A DNA stretch of 64,000 nucleotides from Gavia stellata (Eukaryota > Chordata > Aves > Gaviiformes > Gaviidae), in NCBI RefSeq assembly GCF_030936135.1, contig NC_082611.1:10059001-10123000 (forward strand), written 5' to 3'. Made by a program: the position numbers and the translations under genes. Each line of letters starts with the position of its first letter. Position 1 is the first letter of the stretch. The notes beneath the pieces are model-generated. The model was given only the letters and a program-made list of their open reading frames with translations. It was not told the DNA's origin and did no database searches. Below, in pieces: positions 1 to 18,371 of the stretch.

Positions 1-5958
<5,958 letters not shown>

Positions 5959-7110
5959 GTAGGGAGAAAGCAGATCAGTCTGGTTCAGCGAGGTCAGACA
6001 TCCACCAGAATCAACTCGGCCTCAGGCATCCGTAGCCGCACCACAGTCGGTGGTGATGCATACTGGGGCTTAATCTGAGGAAACCTAGGAAATCTCGGTG
6101 CACTGGGAAGTGAATCCTGCAGGATAGCTGCACTCAGGGATACGCTAAACACAATGGTCTGCAACCTCCACGGTCAAGGGTGAAAGCTCACCGCTTGAAC
6201 AACACGGTTTGTCTTTCTGCTACGGAAGAACTGCAAACGTGTCGGGGGTTAGCTGCAGAAAGAAATCGGAATGCTACAAACCGCAGAGTGATTTGGAACT
6301 CAATTCCACCTGACCCTGTGAACAATTCAGGAAACACCGAACCCTGTTCAAAGAAAAACAGAAAAAATGGGGCCATGAAGAAATCACAGCAAGGGAAGAT
6401 TTGATGCATTCAGATTCTTGTTACTCTTGTTGCGTGGCAACAGTGCTGGTTGAGTCGACCAGTTAGTACGGAAAAAGGCTACAAAATGTAAACTTCAGAA
6501 ATGGACTGAAAGCAAAGAGCTGTACATCAGATATACGCTGCATTGGAAGAACTTCTGAGATAGAAGAAAAAGCCTTTGTTCTCTCTCCCTTTCCTCTTTC
6601 CTTTCACTCCTCCCTCTCAGCCTCTCCTTGCATACACCCCTCTTGGCTTATTCTTGTAGGTTAGGCGTACTTCCAATATACTTTTTATTTCAATCCTTCT
6701 ACTTCACAGTTTAGTCAAATTTAACAACTTAAATTTTGTTTGGTAAACAATTTTTCCAAAAGCACTGAAAATATAGAACATCATTGATTACTTATGAGTT
6801 GGATGGTCAAATGCAAAATGTAATTTTGGTTATTTTAAAGTAATTTTTGTGATTCTATTATGTACAGTTTCTCAAAATTGTCACTGTGCATTTAAAAGTA
6901 ATGAATCCTACAGGCATTTGATTTAATGGGCACTTCCCTCTGCTTGCAGTGTACACTTTTTTTGTAATTCAAATTGTCCCTCCAATCTCATTCTACTGTG
7001 ATTGCTGTAGTTTCTTTCGTACGACGTAGCTAATCCAATGTAATCTTTACCTTTTTAAAAACCAGGATAGAGTATCTAGTAGAGTTTTACATTGTTGATG
7101 ACAGATAAAC

Positions 7111-7116
7111 AATAAA
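7111..7116 (+). terminator. Candidate SMG1 poly(A) signal, proximal
   Basis: AATAAA is followed within 30 bases by a GT-rich stretch (GTGATGTTCTGGTGG), the usual downstream element. Confidence 0.5.
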
Positions 7117-8445
7117 GTGATGTTCTGGTGGAGGTAGAGTGATATGCTTTTTACTTCACTTTCCTAATACTTTTAGTTTACACTTGTAAATGATAGTGCT
7201 TCAGTTCGCAGGGGTATATGTATAATCCAAGAAATGAAGGACCCTCTGATTTTTGTTCAACTAGAATCTGTAAAGATTTCTGCAAAGTAATTTTCCTTTG
7301 CCATGTTAATTCCATAGTGAATCTTCCACCAAGGTTTTTTTGGGTTTTTTAATCAATTCTGCACTCAAAGTGTGATTATGGCCAGAAAAGTCTCTCTAAA
7401 AATGGCATCTTGTCACTTAGATCAATGTCCTGCTTGTCTGCTGGTTGTCTAGAAGACTTCTTGCTTCCTTTTTGAAGTGGGACACCTTTAGGAAAAGGCA
7501 ACTTTCTTAGAGCAAATAAACCTAACACAATTCAGTTACAACTACAGAATCTCACAGGTGCTGACAGCTAAAGCAGAAATGCACACTGGTGTTCTCAACC
7601 CAGATAAATTTGCATAGCTATGTATAAAAAGTTTCTCTTTTGTGAATTCATTACACAGAGTTGCTAAAAAACTATAGCTATGGGAAGTTCCTTTATGCCA
7701 TTTTAGTCACTTTTCAGAGAAAAAACACACTTTAAATACAGCATTTTTTCAATCAAAATCTAAGTATTAAAGGATTTGAGCCAAGCCCACTACTGGTATG
7801 AAATTCACTTAATGGAATGGATTTGCAGCAGTTCATCTGAGTAGAAAGCTTGGCTGGTAATTTTCAGATAACGTAAATTAATACCAGGCATAAGTAATAG
7901 ACAAACTTGTATTATTTTCAGTATTTGCACTATGCTAACTGCTCTGCCTCCTCAGTAGGTCTCAGAATTCACTTTCTCCTCTGTTGCCAATTTTTTGTGG
8001 ACATGCACTTTGAAGCGTAAGAATTTTCAACAGACAACACGGCCTTTTTTGCATTCTGATTGCCTGATTAACTCTAGGGAAGTCACAGGCTTTGTATCTT
8101 AACGATACCCGTGCAAATGCATTCCACTGCCATTGCTTCCTGAACCCTCTGCCACGCCATGCGTTGCAAGAAAGAAGGTGTTTGAATGTTGCAGTGAAGA
8201 ACATTCATGTGCAGAACAAGACACTTGCCACTGTTGGTCCTTTTTGTTTTTCTCCAGTTAAAAGTAACCTTACGAAGAATCTGTGTGGAGTACCACAGTA
8301 ACAAGAGTGTATTATACATGCTGTTTTATTTCTTGGAAGCTGGGGGGAAGGGAGGGGGAAGGGACTCACCTGTGGCTCATGTATTATACCTCTGCTATCC
8401 AGAAATGAAACACTTGTGTGGAGATGGGTTCTTACTGCGTAATTT

Positions 8446-8451
8446 AATAAA
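8446..8451 (+). terminator. Candidate SMG1 poly(A) signal, distal
   Basis: AATAAA is followed by GTTTT and an A-run in an AT-rich setting. It would give a 3' UTR of about 2.5 kb. Confidence 0.45.
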
Positions 8452-8471
8452 GTTTTAAAAAAAAGAATATG

Positions 8472-11400
8472 TATTCATAATTTCCTTATATGCAAAACTG
8501 CTTGTGGTTGTGAAAATTACAGGGGAGAATAAAGTGCCTAATACAAACAAATACAGAACAAATCCCAAATTAGAGCAGGGTTCTACAGAGACTTAAATTT
8601 GCGTAACTAATGTTGAGGAGACAGCTCACGTGCTCAGGAGTTAGTGGGACTGTCAGCTTTTGTGTGCTGATGCATTTTCCTTGGTAGATGTTGACAATGT
8701 GGCAAATTGGTATAGTCTTGGTTAAACCCAAAATGCAAATTCTCTGTGTGCATCTTGCATATTAAATAAGACTGCATTAGTTACATTATCTTTTAAAAGA
8801 TCATGTGTTTCTTATAAAGACATAAGGTTACTTCATTTTTTCAGTAAAACTGAGACATTTACTTTTTTCTGCAGTAAGACAGACCTAGAATAATGCAAAT
8901 CTAGACTCAAATCTTTGTAAATACTTACAAACCAGCTGAAGCTATGGAAGTCTAACTGTTCAGCTGATGGCAATTTTTTGCATGATGCTCACCTGCAGTA
9001 AATGTTAACCAAGTGACCATGCTATGAACTAACTTCTTGTAGTCAAATTCAAAGTATGCTCATCAGGTTTAAGTTGTTACCCCTTTGCAATTATATAGAC
9101 TAGTGGTTGAGGAGATGCTCTTAACCCTTCGAAAATCCGCTTACAAGTTTGCCTCTCTTCCTCCTCTGCTTCTGTAAAACCCGGGTGTGAGCTCTGCTCT
9201 ACCGAACAGGTTACTAGGATGTGTTCAGGCCTTAACAAATGAGTCATTAATGGTGCCTTAGATTATTTTGGTGGAATAATGGCAGTGTCGAATTAATATA
9301 ACTGAAATTGAAATTATAACACATGCGTACAGTTAACAATTTTTTTAGTACTTTGAAGACACTTAATGTTCTGTTTTTCCTTTGCAACAACTAGTTTTGC
9401 CTTTAGTCATTAGTGTATTTAAGTAGTAATACATTTTGTCTGTAATTTTTCAAGTATCTGTAAAAGACTCAGGTCTCCTATATAAATCAGACATTTCTTG
9501 GGGGGTGAGGGAACTAGTTTTCCCAAGAAAAATGAATGAGACATCTATAAAAGCATTGGCAACACTTAATGCTAGTGCGAGGTTACCTTGCAGGGGGAAG
9601 GAAGTGTTTCACTGCACGAACTCCGTTGTGGGAATTGCAGCAGCCATCAGCCCTGGCCCTGTGACACCACACAGTGCTGTCTGCCCTCTGGTAAACTGAC
9701 TAAATAACATTTAACTCTTAACTGCTTTCTGACACCTGAATGAAAGGCACCATATAAAAATGTGACTTTGGAAATACTGAAGGAGTTTGGAGAGGTTAAA
9801 GCTCCATTTTTCTAAATGCTGTAGTCCTAAAGGTTAATTTGCTTCAGTTATTTATTGATGTGTTCTGTGCCTGGTACGTTTAGCCATCCTGTTTTAGCAC
9901 ACTCAAGTACTTCAAAGATTTCTTTGGGTTTTTTCCCTTTCTTTTTTTGCAACCTTTTCCTAAAATTAGCAGATGTACCCCTTCACGCATTGAAGAATTA
10001 TACTAGGAGAAAAGTTTTAAGATTACAGCTGCCATCCATCTTTTGCTTTCTTAACACAGTACCCAATTATCTGATGCGTGTATATTTTTTTCTTTAGTGG
10101 AAAACAGTTATTTGTGAGTATACTGTTAACGTTTTAGTTAAGGAATTCCACTGAAAATATAAGTATTACACAAAACTACTGTTGTATGTACTTAAATGCA
10201 TAGCTGATTAGAGCAATTTTGCCATCCATCAGACTAAATCTTTACTAATAGCAGACGAAAAAAGTTCAAGATGCATTTATTACATTAGGTATGATGAATG
10301 GGTGGAGGCTTAACATGTAAAATTTGTGTCTCTGTTCTAAGTGCACAGAGCAATTAAACTGTGACTTTTAAAGGTGCTTTGAAGTTAGCTCGTGCATTTA
10401 ATTTTCTGCGCATCTGCTAAGAGAATCTCTGCGTAGGAAGAATGCATCGCATTGCAGTGTGATCTGCGTCACACACTGAGGCATACAGAAAACAATTGGC
10501 TTTCTACAGCTCAGGTAATGTATGGGAGGTGATGAATGGGTTTTCCACACTCTGAGCTACTGCTATTACCAGTCTCTGCCTTCTACGTTGGGACTCTGGT
10601 TTTAACAACCACATTTATAAACATATATATATTTATAAACATAGTTGTGCTTCAGAAGGCCTGGCTGCTCAGGGTGTAATTATGGATTTTGAGGGTGAAC
10701 TCCATAATTTTTAAGTGTAACATGGTACACAAAAATACTCTTAGCTTTTAGCAACATGTAAATAAACTTGAAAGTTGTTCAGTAAAGTACCTATTCTTTA
10801 CATGCAATCCTGAATGAGTCTGAAAAGCACCCTGGAGAAGATCTAACAATTCAGCACAGACACGTTTTTGCTTTTACGGTATCATCCTTAGTCGTCTTTC
10901 TCCTCTCCATCAAGCTGGTGAGCTGGGGTGGAAAAGTATTGCAGCTTCGGTGCCAGAAATGGTAACACGTTTTCTTTGCCCTCATTTTGGAATTGCATTA
11001 CATCCTAGGGATTCTGATTAAGCTCATTAACACGTGTGACTGAAATATTTAGGAAGTTGAGTCAGAAAAAATATTTCTAGCCTGGTGCTTTTCCCCTGTG
11101 TTTATTCCAATGCTGCTACAGCTTCCGAAAAAAATACAGCGAGTCGTTGGACGGGGATTCTGCTGCCTCAGCTGCCAGGCCCACTGCTTCACAGCCATCA
11201 CGTGCAGTAAGTGAATACCCGTGCTGGAAAACCGGCAACACTTGAAGTGGAAGGAAGTTTGTTGGCGAGTGCGTCCTGTGCCGGGTTATGTCAGCAATAA
11301 CGGGCTATTTATTAGCCGTGGAACGTTCTCGCTCAGAGGGCTCCGGCTAGTTCGCGGGACATGTACACGCGTGTGGTGTATGTCAAGAAAAGGTAATGTT

Positions 11401-11500
11401 TTTAGACATCGTATAATCTTTCACTTATTTGCTTCCCCGTTACCACAGGTGCGGGTACAGGGGTCAGGGTTTTTAGAGCAAAAGCCTTGTCCCTGGAAGC
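8472..11500. other. Intergenic interval between SMG1 and ARL6IP1
   Basis: Only short unrelated open frames are present, and I see no exon series, RNA gene or clear transposon. A small duplication of ATTTATAAACATA lies at about 10613-10644. CpG density rises from about 11520 into the ARL6IP1 promoter. Confidence 0.6.
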
Positions 11501-11519
11501 CCTGGGGGGGAGGTGACTG

Positions 11520-12180
11520 TTCTCACGCCTGCGTCGACGGCCGCGTTGCCGCCTCGCCTTCCCCGGCGCGACACCTCCGCCAACGCTTGCCCCGGGCACG
11601 GCCCGCCCGCGGCGGCCCCGGCCCAGCCCGCCCGCCCCACGGGCCCGCGCCCCGCCCGCCTCAGCCACCGCCCCCCCGGGAGCCGCGCCCCCAGCGCCCG
11701 CTCCTGCCGCAGTCGCATTGCGACGGAGGGAGGGGGAGACGGCGCGGAGCCCCCACGCTGATTGGGCGGCTGTCGCTATTCGAATCCCACCAGCCAACCG
11801 GCCGTCGATGGGGCGCGGCAGGCGCTCTGGGATTGGCCCGCGCTGAGTTTCGAGAAGGCCAATCAGAGTGCTGAGAACTGCGGCGGAGGCTATAAAAGGC
11901 GGCGGCGAGGGGCGATGCGGGAGGGCGCGGCCGGCGGGGGGCGGCGGCGTCAGGGCGGCGCAAGATGGCGGAGGGTGACAATAACAGCGTCTACCAGCTG
12001 GTGAGGGCCGGTGGTGCCGGGGCGAGTCGCCCCTTCTGGGCCGGGCGGCGGGGAGGTGCTCTGCCTCCCAGTGGCTGGGGAAGGGCTGGCGGCCGCTCGG
12101 CCCTGCCGGCTCTGGGGAAGGCGGGGGAGCCAGGCCTGCCCGCGGCGGCGGCTGGTAAGGGCCGCCTCGGCCCCTGAGCT
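11520..12180 (+). promoter_or_regulatory. ARL6IP1: CpG-island promoter of ARL6IP1
   Basis: A very GC- and CpG-rich stretch spans the promoter, first exon and start of intron 1. Upstream of the start codon are an ATTGG followed by a GC box at 11761-11770, a second ATTGG at 11832-11836 and a CCAAT at 11859-11863, all NF-Y type. A TTCGAGAA heat-shock-element-like pair lies at 11849-11856. Many long frames on both strands here are by-products of high GC. Confidence 0.85.
11891..11897 (+). promoter_or_regulatory. ARL6IP1: TATA box of ARL6IP1
   Basis: TATAAAA lies 28 bases after the last CCAAT box and 74 bases before the start codon. It predicts transcription starting at about 11916-11925. A TATA box inside a strong CpG island is a less usual combination. 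Confidence 0.75.
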
Positions 12181-15100
12181 TAACCTCGGGGGAATGCGTC
12201 CCTGCGCTCGGTTTTGCTTCTAAAAGGGTCCCGTGCAGGATCGGCTTATGCCTTGGGGTCTCCTTCGAGGAGGCTGCTCTGTGTGCCGTCCCGGGGAGCG
12301 AGCAGGGCTGTTGCTCTGCCGCTCGTAGGCCGGAGCTCGTAATAACATCTGGCTTTACCCGATGTGCAGGGCTTAGCTTTAATATTCATCTCTTTGTGTT
12401 TCAACACCCTTTGGCTGTGTTATCGAATGCTTTAACGATGCAGGAGGGTGGCAGGAGCTGGATGTTTATCTTAAATATGTCAAGGGTGGGCTTGAATGCT
12501 TAAAACCTTACATAAATACAAGGGTATGTGTATTTATCTCTGTAATGGTAAACGGCTGCTGTGGGAAAGGGGCAAATCGCTGTAAAAGCATGTGAAGGGG
12601 TGGAAGAAGGGAAGTGTTTGAGCGCATTACTGCTCAGTGCTGTTTCTTGCCGCAGGAAGCCGTGCAGCCTGGGAGCTACAGGAGGAAACCCTCAGTAGCG
12701 CGGAGGTGGCAGGGAGGTTCGAATTTTTGCAGAAAAAGTGCACGGAACTATATTGCCAAACATTCATGCGATGTTCGGGAGGGGTGCCCCTTTTGGAGCA
12801 GAAGTTTGTATTTATGGAAACTTTATGTTTTTTCATTAATGAAGAAACACTTTTGATGGATGGGCACCGGAATGAAGATGGCGTTGACAAAAGCTGACTT
12901 AAGTTTTCTCTACCTGGCCCGGTGGGAAAAGAACTTAGAATAGTTGTCTTCTAGGCTGACAGAGGCAGGCCGCTATTAATTACACTGTTATATTCTAGTC
13001 TGTTTCCCATTAAATTTTCTCTTGGTTGTGATGTTAAATGCCGACAGTCAGAGGTAATAAAGCAAAACAGTTTGTCATAAAATGTCTTCTGGAGAAATGC
13101 AGTTGTTTTTTTGGGTTTTTTCCTCCATGTGGCAGTTTGTGTTTATAAGATGAAATAGATATGATAACTGGCAGGTGTTCAGCAGCTTGTCAGATTTCTA
13201 CTCTTTTTTTTTTTTGTCTTGAACTGTAGTTTTCAAGTAGTTTCCAATGGCATCACACAACAAAACTATGCTTTACCGTGATAGCTGCACTCAGCTGTCC
13301 TTGTTATTCTAGTGGTGTCAGGCTTCTCATTTGAGGTAAGGGTAGCACACAGTTGAGAATGAAACCTGCTCTGCTATCTCTGCACAGCACATGTTCAGGT
13401 CCTGATGACTTTTCACCTCTTACTACTTGGGCAGTGATCGGTTCTGTTCATGATTACAAAACAGGTAACCTCAGGTAAACCTTGTCCCACTGAGGGGAAA
13501 CCATTAAGCCATGTTAAATGTGGAACACCTCAGGTGAACTGCTTAGCAAGCTGATGCTGGAGCAGACAGGGCCTCCTTGCAGAAGGTGTGTAGAGAGGAA
13601 CGTAGGAATATTATAGGAAGAAGAGTTTAAAGGCTGCCCGATCACTGTCTTGGGCAACCTGTGGAAAAACTTCCTTTGTAGTCCAAATGTGATTAGTTGG
13701 GCAACTTCCCTCTACTGTGGATTTTGAGTTTTTATCCATCTTCCATATAATAAAAAGTTGGTGTTGAACAGCAACTAGAAAGCTTCAGTTTAATGTGGTT
13801 GAGTTGTCTTTGAAAATACATGTCTTTTAAATAGTACTCATGTTGCAGTTTTCCAGATGTTGACACTGAAAGCTTGAGAGGTTTTAGCTAGACTTTTAGA
13901 ATGTGACTTTCTACTAATCTGGGGGAAGGGAGTACCGTAAATGGAGACTGGGGGAAAACACCTGGGCAAAATCTGGGAGGAGGTATCATTTGGTGTAAAA
14001 ACATGCTGCTACTTTTTTAGGATCTTGGCTGTTTTAAAGTATCACTGGTACAATGTCATAACTTAGTACAAAACTTACAGCATTATTAGTAATTTAATTA
14101 CTCAGAAAGGTTTGTGACTGGGGTCTTTAATTATGACGCTTTTTTTTTAGCTACATCGACTGTGGGAATTAATTTGTTACTCTGGTTAGTAATAAAATAG
14201 TTTTCTTCTCTTTTTGTGTAGGCTGCAGAAACTGCTAGCTTGGAAGAGCAGTTGCAAGGATGGGGAGAAGTGATTTTGATGACCGATAAAGTTCTTCGCT
14301 GGGAGAGAGCCTGGTTTCCTCTGGCGCTGATGAGTGTTGTTTCCTTTTCTTTTCTGTAAGTGGCTTGTGGAGGAAGCCTAGAACACCATTGCACTTTCAT
14401 GTCTGGTAGCAGACCTATTAAGTAAATTAGTAAGATATCTTTAAAAATCTAATAGGAAGGCTCTACTCCAGGTTCTGTTGCTGAATGTGTTTGAACGTTG
14501 TTGAAAAGAAAAATCTTACGTATTGAGAACAGGAGGTAACACGAGTCACATCCTGCTCAGAGGGGGGGCAGTGCTTTCTGCAAAAGCTGTTTCCCAGCAA
14601 TGGTTGCTGTAGTTTTTTACCATGCTCAGCTGTATGTTCTTCATTGGTGTGTTCATATTCTGCTCTCGTCCTTTGTATCCTGCTTCTTAGTCAAATCTGG
14701 CTATCTCCTTTGGCGTTTTTTCCCCCAAACCAACAGCAATATCATTATGGAAAACTTGTTTCCATAGGGCAAACTTTCCTATTCTGCGTCTTTGGTGTGG
14801 TGTTTAGGATGAGTTCAATTGTTTTTGCACAACTTGTTTTTTTACATTCTCTGTCACGTCCTTTGAGAAAGGAGGAAAAGGAAAGACTGCAAGTAACTTT
14901 CAGTCAACAGGATGGGAGGATGTTGCCTGTCTCTGGACTGGCGATACGGAACTGGCTTGCTGGAGGCACTTGTACATGGCAGTAGTCAAGATGACCCCAA
15001 CATGCCTTGTACCAATAAGTGTTGACGCCAGTTGTGGAGTTTGCCAGTTCCATGTGTTTTTGGAGTAAGGAGAAGAGGGGAATTATAAAAATAAATGTTG

Positions 15101-18100
15101 AACCACGTGAGGCAGGGATAATCGGTCTTGTGGCTAATACAAATTTTATGGCCTTCAGGGGAGGTGAGGAGGATGGAAATCAAATGAAACTGAAAATAAC
15201 TTTTAAAAAAGAAGTAATTGCATAAACTTCAGGGTATTCTGTTACAGAGTCTGTGATTATAGCAGGAAGGATCTTGAATGTTGAATAATACTTTGAAATA
15301 GACAGAACTACTTCAGATTCTGAATTGGTACTTCATCAAAAATGAACTTAACATTCAGTGCAGTAGCACTGTGCCAGATGTATAGAAAGACTGGCCCTGC
15401 AATGGACTGTGTCATTTCTTTACTTTTATTACTTCAATGTTCAGGAAGCTCTATTAAGTGCAAATAAGTAGCATGGGGCACAGCTGAGCGTTAACAGACA
15501 CTTAAGAGATGAGCTAGTTCTTGCCCAGTACCCATAGTGCTGTATTTGAGTGGTGGCACACTTAATATGTAAAAGCACAACACTGCCCTAATTGGAGATT
15601 TATGGCTTCTTGTCCAGAACAGGTTTGGTTAGTTCTCACAGGTGAGACAGAGCAATGACAACCCATAGATCTGACTTCTGCAACTTAAGAACCAACAAGA
15701 TTAGAGCTTTCATTCTACCTGGTTATTTCATATGTTTGCTTACTCATCCTCATCCCCTGGTCAGTGTTAAGTTCACTAGGTGTCAACTTCTGAGAGACCA
15801 ATAGTGATGAATTTTTATTTCTACTGAACTTCATACTATGCTTGCTATGTTGTAGCATTTTCTTTTTCTTATCTAGTACATTAAGAAAATTGTATTTTTT
15901 AATTTGTATTTCTTTGTAATAGTGTTGAAGTACTTAAACCTCCTCTTAGTAGTAATAAGAGCAAATCTGAAAGTTTTACTGAGGTTGGGCAAGAGGGTAG
16001 GTCTACTGTTTGAAGTCCTGAGCCAATCTGAAGAGGTGATGGAATATGTCTGGTATTTATCAGTCTGAGCATCCAGAAGTAATTTCTGTTATCTTCTTTC
16101 TGCAGGATGATCTACTACTTGGACCCGTCAGTTCTTTCAGGTGTCTCCTGTTTCGTTATGTTCCTCTGTTTGGCTGATTATCTTGTTCCTGCTCTTGCAC
16201 CTAGAATCTTTGGCTCTAATAAATGGTGAGGAAAGCTTGAATTAAAACAGTTTCTTGAGTGTAAATAAATTATATGCTTTATCAAAGTGGATATCTGACT
16301 TGCAAATATCAAATGATTACTTTATAGAGTCATTGTAGTAAGAAATTGGCAATCACTATAATACATGAAGTGAGGACACTAGTAAGATGGCCTTCATTCT
16401 TCTTTTTTTGAAAGATAACTACTACAACATATCTTTATTGTTCCTTCTCTTCCAGAAAAATAACATTTTTTTTGAAGGAGTAGGCACATTTTTTGCTCTC
16501 CATTGAGGATGCTAGTTAGTTCTGCTAAACTAGTTTTTAGTAATTAATGGATAATAGATACTGAGACCGAAAATTATGAAGAAGGGTATTGGATTATATG
16601 TTTGGAAAGAATGGCAGTAGTAAATACGATGAAGGAAAAGAGTAATGCAGAGAGTATGAACGTGATTGTAAGTGACTGAAACAGATTTGAAGAAGGGCAA
16701 GGCTTATATAAAACCAGTAAGCTGGAGAAGAACCTTATTTGAACTGTATTTTGAGTTAAAAGTAAATTTTAGTGTATCTGCATAAAGATGACTAGTGGAA
16801 AAATGTTCTTGTCTAATAATGAACTGACATAAAAGCCAAAGTAATACACACTGGTATCAGGTGTGTATTACTTGTATGTATCACAGTGGTATCAGATTAA
16901 AATCAATGGTGTTCTGGTTTGAATGTGGTTGCTCTTTGGGAGGCAATTTAAGAGAGTGACTGTACAGAAAAATTACATGGGCAATTGCATTGCAATGCTC
17001 AATAAAGATAAGGTATAAAACTAAGTGAAGCAAATGCCAGGATAAGTACTGGATAAATTTTTTTCTGCTGGAAAAATACCATAGGAGATTTTTTAGATTT
17101 CAGATTAAATCTTGAATTCTTATTTCTGGCTTTTTTCTTTAATAAAAGGACTACAGAACAGCAGCAAAGATTTCATGAGATTTGCAGCAATTTGGTAAAA
17201 TCTCGTCGCCGTGTTGTTGGCTGGTGGAAACGTCTCTTCACACTGAAGGAAGAGAAGCCTAAAATGGTATTGAGTTCCAGGAGTTCATCTCTATTGTCTT
17301 AAGATTTTATTTGTTTTGTCTTAAGTATTTTAGCAAGGCACATGTCTGAATAAACTGGTATTTCAAACCAAGAAGCAGCAGTTATGGCTGTGACTTAATG
17401 CCAGTCAGACGTCTTAGTCAAACTTGGAGCGGCAAGATACATGACTTTAAACTTGCAATACTGTGCAGTTAGGAGCATACCCTTGATATTAAGATAAAGC
17501 TAAACTGGGTTTCTTTGGATAGGTCAATTTTTGGAAACACAGCTTGTTTCCAGTGTACATGAACCATCCAAAAAACTAGATCTTAGTAATGTGTCAGCTT
17601 AGGTACATGAACTACTCAGTTTACTGTCCTGAAAACAGCTTCAGGTACTGTGTGAGGCTGAAGCTGTGTCAATGGGGATGGCGTAGTCTGACTCTAAAGG
17701 ATATCTGGACAGAAAAGAACCGGCATGCTGTAAAACTGGTGGTCCGAAAATAAATGAGGGCATACAATCGTAGACTCTAATCTCAACTTTAACAAGCCTA
17801 TGCATAGGTATCGCATGTGGAAGAGCCAGCAAACTTAAAGTTAGTTTTAAATGTTGAAGTGTTGCTGGGTACTGAAGGGAAGGGGGAGAATTCCCAACAG
17901 ATCTGTGATAACTGTTCACTTTTCATTTTTTAGTACTTCATGACCATGCTTTTTTCTCTTGCTGTGGTTGCCTGGATTGGACAGCAAGTTCACAATCTCT
18001 TTCTGACCTATCTTATTGGTAAGTGTGCAGCATGCAAACCAGAAGTAATTTTTTTGTTAGCTGCCTGAAATGGTATGAGGCTGGTAGAAATAATTTTTTA

Positions 18101-18371
18101 TTATATGAGTAGTGACTTTTTGTTGTTGTTGTTGCAGGGTTACATTTTTCTGTTTTCAAGCAGTTAAGTGGGCTTAAGGGAAGCAAGGAATTGCAAGGTG
18201 TCAGAAGCTGTTTAAAGGAGTATTAAGTAATTCCTTTTTTTTTTCTCTCTAGTAAGTTTCTTCTTGCTGTTTCCTGGACTAAACCAGCATGGGATCATTA
18301 CAAAGTATGTTGGAATGGCAAAAAGGGAGATAAACAAACTTCTCAAGCACAAGGAAAAGAAAAATGAATGA
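11965..18371 (+). CDS. ARL6IP1: ARL6IP1, ER-shaping membrane protein
   Basis: ARL6IP1 is an ER membrane protein with reticulon-like hairpins that helps shape ER tubules. It binds ARL6, and in humans its loss causes spastic paraplegia SPG61. Six coding exons are 11965-12000, 14222-14355, 16106-16225, 17149-17266, 17934-18018 and 18253-18371. They total 612 bases, or 203 residues plus stop, exactly the mammalian length. All junctions are GT-AG with matching phases. The protein starts MAEGDNNSVYQL, then AAETASLEEQLQGWGEV. Hydrophobic segments follow around residues 43-60 and 66-90, the charged loop WTTEQQQRFHEICSN at about 98-112, and another hydrophobic region at about 139-175. It ends KREINKLLKHKEKKNE with a basic tail. 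The start is in good context (CAAGATGG), 74 bases past the TATA box. The gene is intact. Confidence 0.98.
13204..13215 (+). repeat. Poly(T) tract in ARL6IP1 intron 1
   Basis: Twelve consecutive T bases lie within the 2.2-kb first intron. No transposon body is recognisable beside it. Confidence 0.8.
16839..16873. repeat. Perfect 13-bp inverted repeat in ARL6IP1 intron 3
   Basis: AAGTAATACACAC at 16839-16851 pairs exactly with GTGTGTATTACTT at 16861-16873 around a 9-base loop. The loop TGGTATCAG recurs as a direct repeat at 16887-16895. The hairpin is clear; its origin (decayed short transposon or local duplication) is not. Confidence 0.8.

Larger units (their letters stand above)
5959..8470 (+). 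other. SMG1: SMG1 3' untranslated region (extent uncertain)
   Basis: There is no open frame of note from the SMG1 stop to about 8470. The first 500 bases are of mixed composition and the rest is AT-rich, as expected of a 3' UTR. Poly(A) signals occur at 7111 and 8446, giving UTRs of about 1.2 or 2.5 kb; the AATAAA at 7515 has a poorer downstream context. Vertebrate SMG1 mRNAs are known for long 3' UTRs. Which end is used cannot be read from DNA. Confidence 0.65.

Noticed and set aside
11221-11874. 217-codon + strand frame and overlapping frames upstream of ARL6IP1
   Set aside because: The frame runs into the promoter elements and TATA region of ARL6IP1 and has no family resemblance; high GC explains it.
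12614-12897. Two overlapping + frames in ARL6IP1 intron 1 behind a TTGCCGCAG acceptor
   Set aside because: A cryptic alternative exon is possible, but neither frame resembles ARL6IP1 or any family, and no donor stands out.
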